In this document: positions 33,830-42,473 of the stretch, one piece after another
Layout of the letters: the number at the start of each line of letters is the position of its first letter
Position numbering within the stretch: position 1 is the first letter of the stretch
Source of the DNA: Halobacteriovorax marinus SJ
Lineage (GTDB): Bacteria > Bdellovibrionota > Bacteriovoracia > Bacteriovoracales > Bacteriovoracaceae
Assembly (NCBI RefSeq): GCF_000210915.2
Contig: NC_016620.1
Location: forward strand, 2,232,001 to 2,296,000
Direction: 5' to 3'
DNA length: 64,000 nucleotides
Made by a program: the position numbers and the translations under genes
The notes under the pieces: model-generated
What the model saw: only the letters and a program-made list of their open reading frames with translations
What the model was told of the DNA's origin: nothing
Databases searched by the model: none

Positions 33830-34605
33830 TAAAGGCTAAATTCTTTCTCTTCATCTGATCTAAGAGTTAGTATATCGTGACCTTCATCTGTACATAGAAT
33901 TGTATGTTCAAATTGTGCTGACCACTTCTTGTCTTTTGTAATAACTGTCCAATTATCTTTTAAGACTTTGCAGTGTCTATTGCCAAGATTGATCATTGGC
34001 TCAATTGTAAACGTCATGCCAGGCTTGATCTCTGGACCAGTCCCTTTGCGACCGACGTGAACAACTTGTGGCTCTTCGTGAAATTCTCTTCCAATTCCAT
34101 GACCACAATACTCCTCCACTACAGAGTAACCATGACCGTGAGCAATTTCTTGAATAACTGCTCCGATATCACCGATATGCGCTCCAGGGCGAACTTGGTT
34201 GATTCCTTCACGCATACACATATATGTAACTTCAACTAATTTCTTAACTTCCGGTGATACCTCTCCTACTAGAAAGGTCTTATTAGTATCGCCGTGGAAT
34301 TTATTCAAATAAGTTGTGACATCAATATTTAAAATATCTCCGTCCTTTAATACATCTTTCTTAGACGGGATTCCATGACAAATGACTTCATTCTTTGAAG
34401 TACAAATAGACTTTGGAAAACCGTGATAATTTAAAGGAGAAGGATAGGCCCCATGCTCTAAGATATAGTCATGGCATAATTTATTAAGCTCTTCTGTCGA
34501 AACACCCGGTACAACATGAGGTGCTATAAACTCAAGTGTTTGAGACGCTAACTTACTAGTTGCTCTCATCAGTTCAATTTCTCTCGATGACTTTATTGAT
34601 ATCAT
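33829..34605 (-). CDS. map: Methionine aminopeptidase type I
   Basis: 258 residues, normal length. Map removes the initiator methionine from nascent proteins. Metal ligands appear in order: L-N-I-D-V-T and F-H-G-D-T-N (two Asp), G-H-G-I-G (His), T-I-E-P-M (Glu) and F-E-H-T (Glu). AAGGAAATACCC precedes the ATG. It is translated together with the NifU-like gene (TAATG junction), an odd coupling, since map usually sits in ribosomal or adk-secY operons. Confidence 0.96.
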   Translation of the reverse strand: MISIKSSREIELMRATSKLASQTLEFIAPHVVPGVSTEELNKLCHDYILEHGAYPSPLNYHGFPKSICTSKNEVICHGIPSKKDVLKDGDILNIDVTTYLNKFHGDTNKTFLVGEVSPEVKKLVEVTYMCMREGINQVRPGAHIGDIGAVIQEIAHGHGYSVVEEYCGHGIGREFHEEPQVVHVGRKGTGPEIKPGMTFTIEPMINLGNRHCKVLKDNWTVITKDKKWSAQFEHTILCTDEGHDILTLRSDEEKEFSL

Positions 34606-34722
34606 GGGTATTTCCTTTTTAACTGCTTATGCTTAATTGCTTTTTAATAACTGAACGAACTTAAGTCAATGACTTTAACCTAATTTCAGGCTTTTATTAG
34701 TGGCTACTCTTTACACACTGCA

Positions 34723-34752
34723 TTGACGCTCTGTTTTCAAATTTCATATAAA
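34723..34752 (+). promoter_or_regulatory. Sigma-70-like promoter for the YiiX-type gene
   Basis: TTGACG at 34723-34728 and TATAAA at 34747-34752 with an 18-base spacer; one mismatch from consensus in each box. The start codon follows 25 bases later behind a GGGGGA Shine-Dalgarno. Confidence 0.45.
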
Positions 34753-34777
34753 TACTGCCATTATAGGGGGATTTTAT

Positions 34778-36493
34778 ATGAAAGGGGTAAAACTATTCAA
34801 GATTCTAATTGTTTTTGGTCTCTTGCACTCGGTTTATGCCAATAAACAGCTACTTAAAGACATAGAGAATCCAGATGATCTCTACCGCTTTAGTGCTGGC
34901 GCTATTGGAAAGCTCGAAGTTGAACGTGGTAATGACCTACAGAGCTTTATAAAAAACAGGATTACTCTTGAAACTTTTAACTATCTACTAAAAAGAGTAG
35001 ATGGTGTCTCTGCTCACCTCGCTGATAAACTCAGAAGTAGTCTCTCCAATGCTAGAGTCATCAATGGAGAAGAAGTCTATCAGATGTCTACCCTCATCAA
35101 TATTTACCACGGCATTAGTGTAAAGATAAGTGAGCTAAACACCTACGCAAAGCCTAGAGATCTAGATGACTTTCTTGAGGGTGAAGATCAATTGGCCATT
35201 GGAAGAGACCTAATTTGGCTAGCGACTTATTCAAAGCTCTACAATAGTTTTTACCAGAATTATCTAAACTATTATATGCACCTCAATTTAAGAAAGATCA
35301 TTAAGAACCTCTTTATAACCAAAGAGAATTCAGGTCAAAAAATTGAAGAACTCAAAGTAACGATTGCCCATATCTTAGAAAAGGATAATAGGAAAACAGC
35401 GAAGAAGTTCTTCAAAAAGTATATGACAATGAGAGATTCCCTTCTGAAGTTCAATATAGATATGAATTATGAAGTACAGCAGCTCATTGATCAAATTGAA
35501 GAAGACGGTGCTGTCACAAGTATCTTGTCAAAGGATACAATTAAAATTTCAAATTTTACTATTACAGATACACTTGCAAATTTCTTTGGGAAAGTTACAA
35601 ATGTTATAAGTGGTGTCTTTGGAAACCTTGTGGGTAAAGTAAGATGGCGTCACGGAAACTTCTACAAAGACAATATTGTTAAAGAAAAACTTTTAAAAGA
35701 GCTCAGGCCTCTAGATCTTCTCTTTGAGAAAACTCCCTTTGCCCTAACAGATACTTTTATCCCTGGGCACTTTGGTCACGCGGCTCTCTACTTAGGGACA
35801 GAAGAACAACTAAAAGAAATAGGACTTTGGGATAGCCCTATCATAAGACCGTATCAAAAGAATATTCAAAATGGTGAGATTATTGTTGAGGCGATTAGAC
35901 CAGGTGTTGGCCTTACAACGATGGAGAAATTTTTAGAAATAGACGAGATTGCCATACTTAGACAAGACACGATTCACTATGACTATGAAGAGATGCAACA
36001 AGTATATAAAAGAGCACTAGATCAAATTGGAAAGAAGTATGACTTCAATTTCGATGTAGAGACTACTGATAAAATTGTTTGCTCAGAACTTCTCTTCTTT
36101 GCTTACGGTAAGATAAATTGGCCGACAGTCTACATACTGGGAAGACCGACAATCTCGCCAGATAATTTAGCTGAGCTTGCGTTCTATGATAATACACCAA
36201 TTAATTTTGTTCTAAATTATTGGTCAAAGAAGCGAGGAACACTTATTGAAGGTAAGATTGAGGATCTCGCAAAGAATATAGGTTTTGCCATTGATCCAGA
36301 GAGAAGTGGACCTCATAAGAAGGCTTTTCACAAGAAAGACTATCGATGTAAGACGGTATTCTCTAACTCTCTTAGATCTTCTAGTAGAAGAAGTAGACGT
36401 ATACAATATAGACAATGTAAAACTGTCTATGAAAGAAAGGTCTACAATTCGGCCGAGAACTATAGAGAGTCTCACAATGGATACTTCAAATAA
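34778..36493 (+). CDS. Secreted YiiX/YebB-type permuted papain-like hydrolase
   Basis: 571 residues with a signal peptide (1-21). An unknown helical region (about 25-290) precedes the catalytic domain: G-H-F-G-H-A-A-L-Y-L-G (His near 333), E-A-I-R-P-G-V and K-I-V-C-S-E-L-L-F (Cys near 434). His before Cys is the circularly permuted NlpC/P60 order typical of the YiiX/YebB family of amidase/peptidase-like enzymes. The C terminus is very basic. Candidate target is peptidoglycan peptide or lipid amide, unproven. The next gene starts inside its last 17 bases. Confidence 0.75.
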   Translation: MKGVKLFKILIVFGLLHSVYANKQLLKDIENPDDLYRFSAGAIGKLEVERGNDLQSFIKNRITLETFNYLLKRVDGVSAHLADKLRSSLSNARVINGEEVYQMSTLINIYHGISVKISELNTYAKPRDLDDFLEGEDQLAIGRDLIWLATYSKLYNSFYQNYLNYYMHLNLRKIIKNLFITKENSGQKIEELKVTIAHILEKDNRKTAKKFFKKYMTMRDSLLKFNIDMNYEVQQLIDQIEEDGAVTSILSKDTIKISNFTITDTLANFFGKVTNVISGVFGNLVGKVRWRHGNFYKDNIVKEKLLKELRPLDLLFEKTPFALTDTFIPGHFGHAALYLGTEEQLKEIGLWDSPIIRPYQKNIQNGEIIVEAIRPGVGLTTMEKFLEIDEIAILRQDTIHYDYEEMQQVYKRALDQIGKKYDFNFDVETTDKIVCSELLFFAYGKINWPTVYILGRPTISPDNLAELAFYDNTPINFVLNYWSKKRGTLIEGKIEDLAKNIGFAIDPERSGPHKKAFHKKDYRCKTVFSNSLRSSSRRSRRIQYRQCKTVYERKVYNSAENYRESHNGYFK

Positions 36494-37421
36494 AATAGAT
36501 ATAATCAGACTAAATACCTCCTCTTACCAAGGGGAGGATTTCCATCAAAGAGAAAAAGAAGAGTTAGAATCAAAATTTCCAGTTAGCTACCAAAGTGAAG
36601 TTAACCCAAGTCGTGATCATATTCTTATTACAAATAGCTATAGTGATATTGATTCTCTAGATTTAAACGAAAAGACAAAACTCATTATTCACCCAAACTC
36701 AGGGTATGATAATTTTCATCTCGATATCGTTCAAAATTCTCCATGTCCAATAATTATAGGTAATGAGATTAGAATGAATGCCGTGGTTAACTACACAATC
36801 TCATGCCTACTAAAGCACTTAAATAAATTGAGTTCTTCAAAAGAGTGGGACAGCACAAGAACTTGGAATCGAATACTTCCAGAAAACCTAAAGATTCTAG
36901 TCATCGGTCATGGCCATATTGGAGAGAAAGTCACCTCCATTCTAAAAAGTCTTGGGGCCAGTCCTTTAATTTATGATCCCTATAAGGGATATACTGAATT
37001 AGATAATAATGGAGCACAGGTAGTTCTTGTATGTGCAAGTTTAAACCCTAAAAGTAAAGCATTCATTGATAAGAGTTTTCTAGATGCTCTCGACAGTAGC
37101 GCTCTTATTATCAATGGGGCAAGGGGGAAGATCATTGATCAAAATGCACTCATTGATTTTTTAAAACTAAATAAAGAATCTTTCGCCTATCTAGATGTCT
37201 TTGAAAAAGAGCCCTATTCAAGAGGCGAATTCAGTGACTTAGATAATATTTCTCCAACATCCCACATCGCAGGAGTGCATAATTCACTTAATTTCGATAT
37301 AATTAAATTTGAATGTAAAATATTAGAGAGCTATTTTTCTTCACCTTCAAGAGAGGATTTTGAAAGAGAAAACCAAGCTGCACTTTTACAAAATCGAATA
37401 AGAGAGAACTTTTTAATTTAA
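36477..37421 (+). CDS. D-isomer-specific 2-hydroxyacid dehydrogenase
   Basis: 314 residues from the ATG at 36477; the longer frame (from 36285) runs through the YiiX gene and adds a non-homologous basic segment. NAD-binding V-I-G-H-G-H-I-G (canonical GxGxxG has the second Gly as His-Gly here), catalytic Arg in N-G-A-R-G, Glu in D-V-F-E-K-E-P and His in S-H-I-A-G give the complete Arg-Glu-His set. Substrate cannot be told. The N-terminal catalytic half is divergent. Followed closely by the ureohydrolase gene (17 bases). Confidence 0.85.
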   Translation: MDTSNKIDIIRLNTSSYQGEDFHQREKEELESKFPVSYQSEVNPSRDHILITNSYSDIDSLDLNEKTKLIIHPNSGYDNFHLDIVQNSPCPIIIGNEIRMNAVVNYTISCLLKHLNKLSSSKEWDSTRTWNRILPENLKILVIGHGHIGEKVTSILKSLGASPLIYDPYKGYTELDNNGAQVVLVCASLNPKSKAFIDKSFLDALDSSALIINGARGKIIDQNALIDFLKLNKESFAYLDVFEKEPYSRGEFSDLDNISPTSHIAGVHNSLNFDIIKFECKILESYFSSPSREDFERENQAALLQNRIRENFLI

Positions 37422-37438
37422 ATATTTTAGGAATAAAT

Positions 37439-38545
37439 ATGAGTAAAAATATAATCGATACAACGAAGAGCTTACTATGTCCTCCAGGTAATGGAGTCTT
37501 CACAGTCAATACTGCAAAAGAGAGAAAGGATAAACTCCATCAAGCTCTCTATAAAACAACCGCAAATATTGAGCAACTTTGGAAAGACTCAATTGAAGAG
37601 AATTTAGAGAGCTCATCTCCTCTTCTTTTGGGAGTTTGTAGTGATACAGGTGGCGGCATTCAAAGAGGAGCAAATTGGGGACCCCTCTTTCTTAGAAATA
37701 CTCTTCTTGAGGAACATCCTGAGCTCAACTATAAAGATATCGGAGATATTAGAGTCATCCCCCATCTGCTACACGATAAGTATCTCAATGATAAAACAAT
37801 AGAGAATTGTAGAAAGGCCCTCTACGATAATGGTGATTCTGAACACCCAGTGAGTGCACTAAGTCTTACTGAAGAATTCTGCGACCAATTATTTGAAAAT
37901 TTTCCAAAGAAAAAGCTATTTTCAATTGGTGGAGATCACTCTGTGAGTTATCCGCTTGTAAAGAGTTATTTAAGAGCAAAGAAGAAGCAAGGAATCAAGG
38001 CCGCAATCATACACTTTGATGCCCATACAGACCTACTCGTTGAAAGACTAGGAATCGATATTTGCTTTGGTAGTTGGTGTACGCACATTCTTCCCTTTCT
38101 AGACTCTCCTGAGTGCTTAATACAGCTAGGAATTAGATCAAGTGGAAAAGATCGCTCACATTGGGAAAATACATTTGGTGTTCAGCAATTTTGGGCCAGC
38201 GAAATAAATAAAGAGGGCGCTAGGAGTATTGCAAAGAGAATTCTAAATTTCCTAAAGAAAGAAGAGATTGATGAACTCTATGTTAGCTTTGATATTGATG
38301 CCCTAGATGAAACTTATGCCAGTGCCACAGGAACACCTGAACCAGGCGGACTAAATCCAGAACAATCTATATCAATAATTAAAGAACTTGCTAAAGAATT
38401 TAAAATCACAGGCGCTGATATGGTAGAAATTGCACCTCTAGTATGTGCAGACCATGTAAATCACCCTGAGCCACAAACAACCTTAAGTATAGGTGCGGCC
38501 ATTTCCGCATGCTTAATCGAGGCAATGGATAGTGACAATTCTTAA
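37439..38545 (+). CDS. Ureohydrolase (arginase/agmatinase/formimidoylglutamase family)
   Basis: 368 residues. All six Mn2+ ligands are present: G-G-D-H-S (His), F-D-A-H-T-D (Asp, His, Asp) and S-F-D-I-D-A-L-D (two Asp). An N-terminal extension of about 70-100 residues makes it longer than arginase or agmatinase (about 300). The substrate (arginine, agmatine, guanidinobutyrate or formimidoylglutamate) cannot be fixed from motifs. The stop overlaps the start of aat by 14 bases. Confidence 0.88.
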   Translation: MSKNIIDTTKSLLCPPGNGVFTVNTAKERKDKLHQALYKTTANIEQLWKDSIEENLESSSPLLLGVCSDTGGGIQRGANWGPLFLRNTLLEEHPELNYKDIGDIRVIPHLLHDKYLNDKTIENCRKALYDNGDSEHPVSALSLTEEFCDQLFENFPKKKLFSIGGDHSVSYPLVKSYLRAKKKQGIKAAIIHFDAHTDLLVERLGIDICFGSWCTHILPFLDSPECLIQLGIRSSGKDRSHWENTFGVQQFWASEINKEGARSIAKRILNFLKKEEIDELYVSFDIDALDETYASATGTPEPGGLNPEQSISIIKELAKEFKITGADMVEIAPLVCADHVNHPEPQTTLSIGAAISACLIEAMDSDNS

Positions 38546-39209
38546 TTTCCCTCCAATAGATCAAGCAGACGAAAATGGTCTTCTCGCCATTGGCGGAGAT
38601 CTTGAAGTTAAGTCTCTTTTAAAGGCCTATCAGAGTGGTATTTTCCCTTGGCCTATATCAATTGACTTTCCACTAGCGTGGTTCGCCCCGGACCCTCGTG
38701 GTGTTATTGACCTTAAAGACTTCCACGTCTCTAAGAGTTTTAAAAAATTCCTTGCACGAACAAATATGAAGGTTGAATTCAATCAAAACTTTGAGTCAGT
38801 CATTATGAACTGTGCAATGGCCAAGAGAAAAGATCAGGCCGGAACTTGGATTACTGACCAAATTATTGATAGCTATATAAATCTTCACCGAGAAGGCTAC
38901 GCCTATAGTGTGGAAACTTACCTCTATAAGGACGGAGTTAAAAGAATGGTTGGAGGACTCTATGGAACTTGCATTAGCAATTTCATCTCCGGAGAATCCA
39001 TGTATCATATCGAAGATAATGCATCCAAGTTGGCCCTCTACACTCTTATTGAATTCTTAAAAGCAAAAGGTATAGAGTGGCTCGACACTCAAATGGTGAC
39101 ACCTGTAATTAAATCTATGGGTGGAAAAGAGATTTCTAGAAGTGAATTTATGCAAAGGATTTCTCAATTAAATATGGATGCTTTGATAAAGCCAGACTTT
39201 AATACTTAG
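38532..39209 (+). CDS. aat: Leucyl/phenylalanyl-tRNA--protein transferase
   Basis: 225 residues from a GTG inside the end of the ureohydrolase gene. Aat attaches Leu or Phe to N-terminal Lys/Arg, making substrates for ClpS/ClpAP (N-end rule). Signature segments: G-L-L-A-I-G-G-D-L, G-I-F-P-W, W-F-A-P-D-P-R-G-V, T-W-I-T, Y-S-V-E and G-G-L-Y-G, then I-S-G-E-S-M-Y. Complete length. clpS/clpA are not adjacent. Its stop overlaps the end of the glycosyltransferase gene on the other strand. Confidence 0.95.
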   Translation: MTILNFPPIDQADENGLLAIGGDLEVKSLLKAYQSGIFPWPISIDFPLAWFAPDPRGVIDLKDFHVSKSFKKFLARTNMKVEFNQNFESVIMNCAMAKRKDQAGTWITDQIIDSYINLHREGYAYSVETYLYKDGVKRMVGGLYGTCISNFISGESMYHIEDNASKLALYTLIEFLKAKGIEWLDTQMVTPVIKSMGGKEISRSEFMQRISQLNMDALIKPDFNT

Positions 39210-39906
39210 TATTGAGACCTAGGCCTCTTTCATAAACTTTATTCATCGTCTCGTCAGAGACCTTAAGCGCAAAACAAATCTTCATAACGATATTTAAAAG
39301 TAACTGTCGATAGATCCCATTCTTATTAAAACGAATTGCAGAAGTCTTGCTGGTAAAAGGAAGAATTGTAGCTGGACATATCTTGTTTAACTTTTGACTC
39401 AATATTGTATCTTCAAAAATAACAACATTATCAATACATGGATTTAAAGAGAGAGTCTTCTTAAAGAAGATACAGTGATCCAAGTATATAATTGATCGAA
39501 GCTTTCCTCTCACTTCATTTGAATACCAAGAGGTGAATTTTAGGAGAGGGTGCTCCTCAATGAATTGATGATAGAAGCCTCCCCATGAAAGGCTATTTTT
39601 ATTTTCTATTAAGTGTTGAATCCCTCTTAAGTCTAGAATACTTCTAGGATGATGAAGAAGGACTAAATCACACTTAGATTCAAGAATTCCAATATTCAAT
39701 CTCTCAGCACGAGACTTTTGAGTGGTTCTAATGACTAATACATCATATTGGTCAAGAAGCTCTAGCGTACCATCTGTACTTCCACCATCAACGAAGATTA
39801 ATTCAATATTAGAGAGAGTAGATAATTGTTCTAAATTTTTCTTTAATAAATCTAAACTCAATTCATTAAAAACAGAAAAGATTATAGAGAGTTTTAATTG
39901 GCTCAT
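39199..39906 (-). CDS. Family 2-like glycosyltransferase
   Basis: 235 residues. The GT-A nucleotide-sugar fold is visible: L-S-I-I-F-S-V-F-N-E near the start, L-I-F-V-D-G-G-S-T-D-G-T (about 36-47), and A-E-R-L-N-I-G near 67. A DxD-like element is replaced by L-L-H-H-P-R, so activity or donor is uncertain. Its ATG overlaps the stop of the NuoI-like gene (ATGA), placing it last in the complex-I-like operon, although no functional link is obvious. Confidence 0.8.
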   Translation of the reverse strand: MSQLKLSIIFSVFNELSLDLLKKNLEQLSTLSNIELIFVDGGSTDGTLELLDQYDVLVIRTTQKSRAERLNIGILESKCDLVLLHHPRSILDLRGIQHLIENKNSLSWGGFYHQFIEEHPLLKFTSWYSNEVRGKLRSIIYLDHCIFFKKTLSLNPCIDNVVIFEDTILSQKLNKICPATILPFTSKTSAIRFNKNGIYRQLLLNIVMKICFALKVSDETMNKVYERGLGLNTKY

Positions 39907-40295
39907 TTTGCTTGAAGTAAATCAATTGTCCAGCTCGACTCTCCATGGGATGATAATGGTCGCTGATCAGTGAGAGTTAATATACTTGGAGAACAAACCT
40001 CTTCACAAAGACCACAGAAGATGCACTTTCTTACGTCTAAAAAGAGATGTTCTAATTTATCATTCTTATGAGTTGCCTCTAGGGCCGTTGTAGGACAAAC
40101 CGAAATACAATCTGAACAAGTGCCGCAACTATTAGTATTAACGAGCTCTGGTAAACCTCTAGAATTTTCATGAACCTTTTCACTGCTCTTATTTGAAAAA
40201 ACTGCTTTTACGGAGTTCATCAAAAAGATTCTCAAAGATTTAGTAATCGCTCTAGTGGTACTAATTGATTTATATAACTCGCGTTCAAGAATCAT
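39903..40295 (-). CDS. NuoI/HycF-like 2x[4Fe-4S] ferredoxin subunit
   Basis: 130 residues. Two cluster motifs, C-G-T-C-S-D-C-I-S-V-C-P and C-I-F-C-G-L-C-E-E-V-C-S, match NuoI (clusters N6a/N6b). An amphipathic N-terminal segment of about 45 residues corresponds to the part of NuoI that lies on the membrane arm. Third gene after the NuoB and NuoCD homologues, overlapping the latter's stop, so electrons would pass from here to the NuoB cluster N2. Confidence 0.85.
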   Translation of the reverse strand: MILERELYKSISTTRAITKSLRIFLMNSVKAVFSNKSSEKVHENSRGLPELVNTNSCGTCSDCISVCPTTALEATHKNDKLEHLFLDVRKCIFCGLCEEVCSPSILTLTDQRPLSSHGESSWTIDLLQAK

Positions 40296-41902
40296 CTATC
40301 CAACTCCCCTAGCACTATATTCATAGAAGAGAGAGATACCATGCAATCTTCCAATCTCGTTCCAGGCAGCATTCTAGAAAACGCCTGAGCACTTGAAAAA
40401 GAAGGTGCTTTAATCTTTACTCGGTAAGGACAATTAGAACCATCAGATTCGATATAGAATCCTAACTCTCCATTAACGGCTTCAATCATTGAATAGATAC
40501 TCTTCTCTTGAACTTTAAAGTTTAAAGTATTGCATTGAAGGTATTCCTTATCTACACGGACTTGTCCGGCAGGCAAGCTATCTAAAACTTGAGAGATAAT
40601 TCTTAGGGACTGTCTAATTTCTTCGACACGTACTAAGAAGCGGTCATAACTATCACCGTTTATTCCCAGAGGTATATCGAAGTCTACATCTTCATAGAAG
40701 TAATAAGGACTCACCTTTCTTATATCGTAATTAACGCCGCATGAGCGCAAGTTAGGTCCACTTACTCCCAAGTCAATGGCCTCATACGCGTTAAGCGGAG
40801 CTGTTTGTAGCCTTTCTTTCCAAAAGTCAGCTCTATTTAAATGCATTGAAAGCTCATTACTCAAAGACAAAATAGACTTTAACTCATCTAAGCAATCATT
40901 AATCCAACCTACCGGAAGCTCAAAGTTTAATCCACCAATAGAATTAAGATAGCTCCCTTTAGTTGAACCATTTAGTGCAGAAAATAAATTCGCTACTTTA
41001 TTACTTATTTTTCGACAAATTTGAACACCTTCAAAGATCCCTGTCGACTTAACCATAGAGGCAAGACATTGAGCGTGATCAGAGACACGTGCAAATTCAC
41101 AAAGAACCATTCGTATGGCCTTGGCTTTGTCTGGTATATCAATCTGGGACAACTCTTCAACGGCCTTACACCAACCGACAGAGTTGGCCGCACTAGAGAA
41201 GAAATTTAATTTTTCAATCAGAGAAGGAATCTGGGCATAAATTCTCTGCTCACAAGTTTTCTCGATTCCGCGATGTAGATAACCTACTTCAAAGTTTGAG
41301 CGTAAAATAAAATCGCCTTCTACTTCGAAATTCATTTTCATAGACCCCTTAAATTCAGGGTGAATTGGACCTATGGAAATAGTCTCAAGTAGATTCTCTT
41401 TATATTTTGGGAGAGATAAATTCTTTGAAAATGAAAATTCTCTACTTTTATAATCTTCATCTATCTCTAGTTGAAAGTCCTTTCTTAGGGGGAAGCCAAT
41501 TATTTCCTTAGGCGTAAGCAATCGATGCTCGCTATCTGGTCCAAAGGAAATACCAAACATCTCCCAAATCTCTCGTTCGCACCAATGGGCATTGGTCCAA
41601 ATATCACTCGCACTTGGGAGAATTTCTTGTCGGTCATTATCAAAGTTTAAAATAACTTGAAGCCTAAAATGTTCTTCCATATTTAAAAGAAAATAGCTTA
41701 ATTGAAAGCGCTTAGTAGCATTCTCCTTCTTGGAGTTATCAATAGCAATAATATCTAAGAGCATGATAAAGCCGAAAGTTTCTTTTAATTTTTTTAAAGT
41801 ACTCTTTAAATCCTTGGATTCGTCTAGGATTAAAGTTGTAACTCCACTTCTCTCACAAAGTCCTTCATTAAAAGTTAAGGAGAGCTCGTTTCTAATGCTC
41901 AT
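40292..41902 (-). CDS. Fused NuoCD-like (30 kDa + 49 kDa) complex I subunit
   Basis: 536 residues. Residues 1-150 are NuoC-like (W-C-E-R-E-I-W-E-M-F-G-I then F-P-L-R-K-D-F); residues 170-536 are NuoD-like (G-Y-L-H-R-G-I-E-K, G-V-N-Y-D-I-R-K, G-E-L-G-F-Y, ending G-E-L-D-R). No C-x-x-C nickel ligands, so it is not a hydrogenase. The residues matching Thermus Nqo4 His38 and Tyr87, which hold the quinone headgroup, are Lys185 and Phe234. Fusion of C and D is also known in enterobacteria. Lies between the NuoB and NuoI homologues with small overlaps on each side. Confidence 0.9.
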   Translation of the reverse strand: MSIRNELSLTFNEGLCERSGVTTLILDESKDLKSTLKKLKETFGFIMLLDIIAIDNSKKENATKRFQLSYFLLNMEEHFRLQVILNFDNDRQEILPSASDIWTNAHWCEREIWEMFGISFGPDSEHRLLTPKEIIGFPLRKDFQLEIDEDYKSREFSFSKNLSLPKYKENLLETISIGPIHPEFKGSMKMNFEVEGDFILRSNFEVGYLHRGIEKTCEQRIYAQIPSLIEKLNFFSSAANSVGWCKAVEELSQIDIPDKAKAIRMVLCEFARVSDHAQCLASMVKSTGIFEGVQICRKISNKVANLFSALNGSTKGSYLNSIGGLNFELPVGWINDCLDELKSILSLSNELSMHLNRADFWKERLQTAPLNAYEAIDLGVSGPNLRSCGVNYDIRKVSPYYFYEDVDFDIPLGINGDSYDRFLVRVEEIRQSLRIISQVLDSLPAGQVRVDKEYLQCNTLNFKVQEKSIYSMIEAVNGELGFYIESDGSNCPYRVKIKAPSFSSAQAFSRMLPGTRLEDCMVSLSSMNIVLGELDR

Positions 41903-42410
41903 TGGCCCTCACTCCTTTTCTCATACGCTCTTTTAATAAAGACATCCCATGAGCAATTTCTTTAGGACTTGGAGGGCAACCTGGAATGAATATATCAACA
42001 GGAATATCTTTAGAGATATCGGGTACTATATTAAAAGAAGAGAATGGACCTCCACTCATAGGACAAGCTCCGATGACCACTACCCACTTATCCTTTGGCA
42101 TTTCTTTATAAATATCTTTTAGCAATGGGTAGGTCTTCAGATTAACTGACCCACTAATGATGAGTAGATCACTATTTTGTGCCTCTACTCTTTCAGGAAA
42201 GAAATTATCTTCTGGATATTGATCATCGAAAATAGAGTAATACTCACTGGAGCAACAAGCCGTTGCAAAAGTAAAAGGCACTGTTGAGTGTGTATTCACC
42301 CAATTGTGGAATCTTTCAATAAATGTACTAGCTCTTGTCGTTAACGCGAGTCGCTCAATCCCTTCACTGGACTGAAGCTCATCAAACCTTAACCCAGATT
42401 TATTTACCAC
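41892..42410 (-). CDS. NuoB-like complex I subunit (cluster N2)
   Basis: 172 residues. All four ligands of the terminal [4Fe-4S] cluster N2 are present: tandem Cys52-Cys53 in T-A-C-C-S, Cys116 in G-A-C-P-M-S-G-G, Cys145 in P-G-C-P-P-S-P. The context resembles NuoB (P-V-D-I-F-I-P-G-C-P-P) more than hydrogenase small subunits. First gene of the B-CD-I operon; its end overlaps the NuoCD start by 11 bases. NuoA and the membrane subunits are absent here. Confidence 0.9.
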   Translation of the reverse strand: MVNKSGLRFDELQSSEGIERLALTTRASTFIERFHNWVNTHSTVPFTFATACCSSEYYSIFDDQYPEDNFFPERVEAQNSDLLIISGSVNLKTYPLLKDIYKEMPKDKWVVVIGACPMSGGPFSSFNIVPDISKDIPVDIFIPGCPPSPKEIAHGMSLLKERMRKGVRANEH

Positions 42411-42473
42411 CTAGGCTCCTTAAAATTCATTATTCAATTATTTTAAGAAGATAAGTGGTAAAAGTAAACATGT

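Noticed and set aside
36285-36476. N-terminal extension of the hydroxyacid dehydrogenase frame
   Set aside because: It lies inside the YiiX-type gene and adds a non-homologous segment; the ATG at 36477 fits the family.
40292-42410. NiFe hydrogenase or formate hydrogenlyase subunits
   Set aside because: The large subunit lacks both C-x-x-C nickel motifs and matches NuoD closely; no hydrogenase maturation genes nearby.
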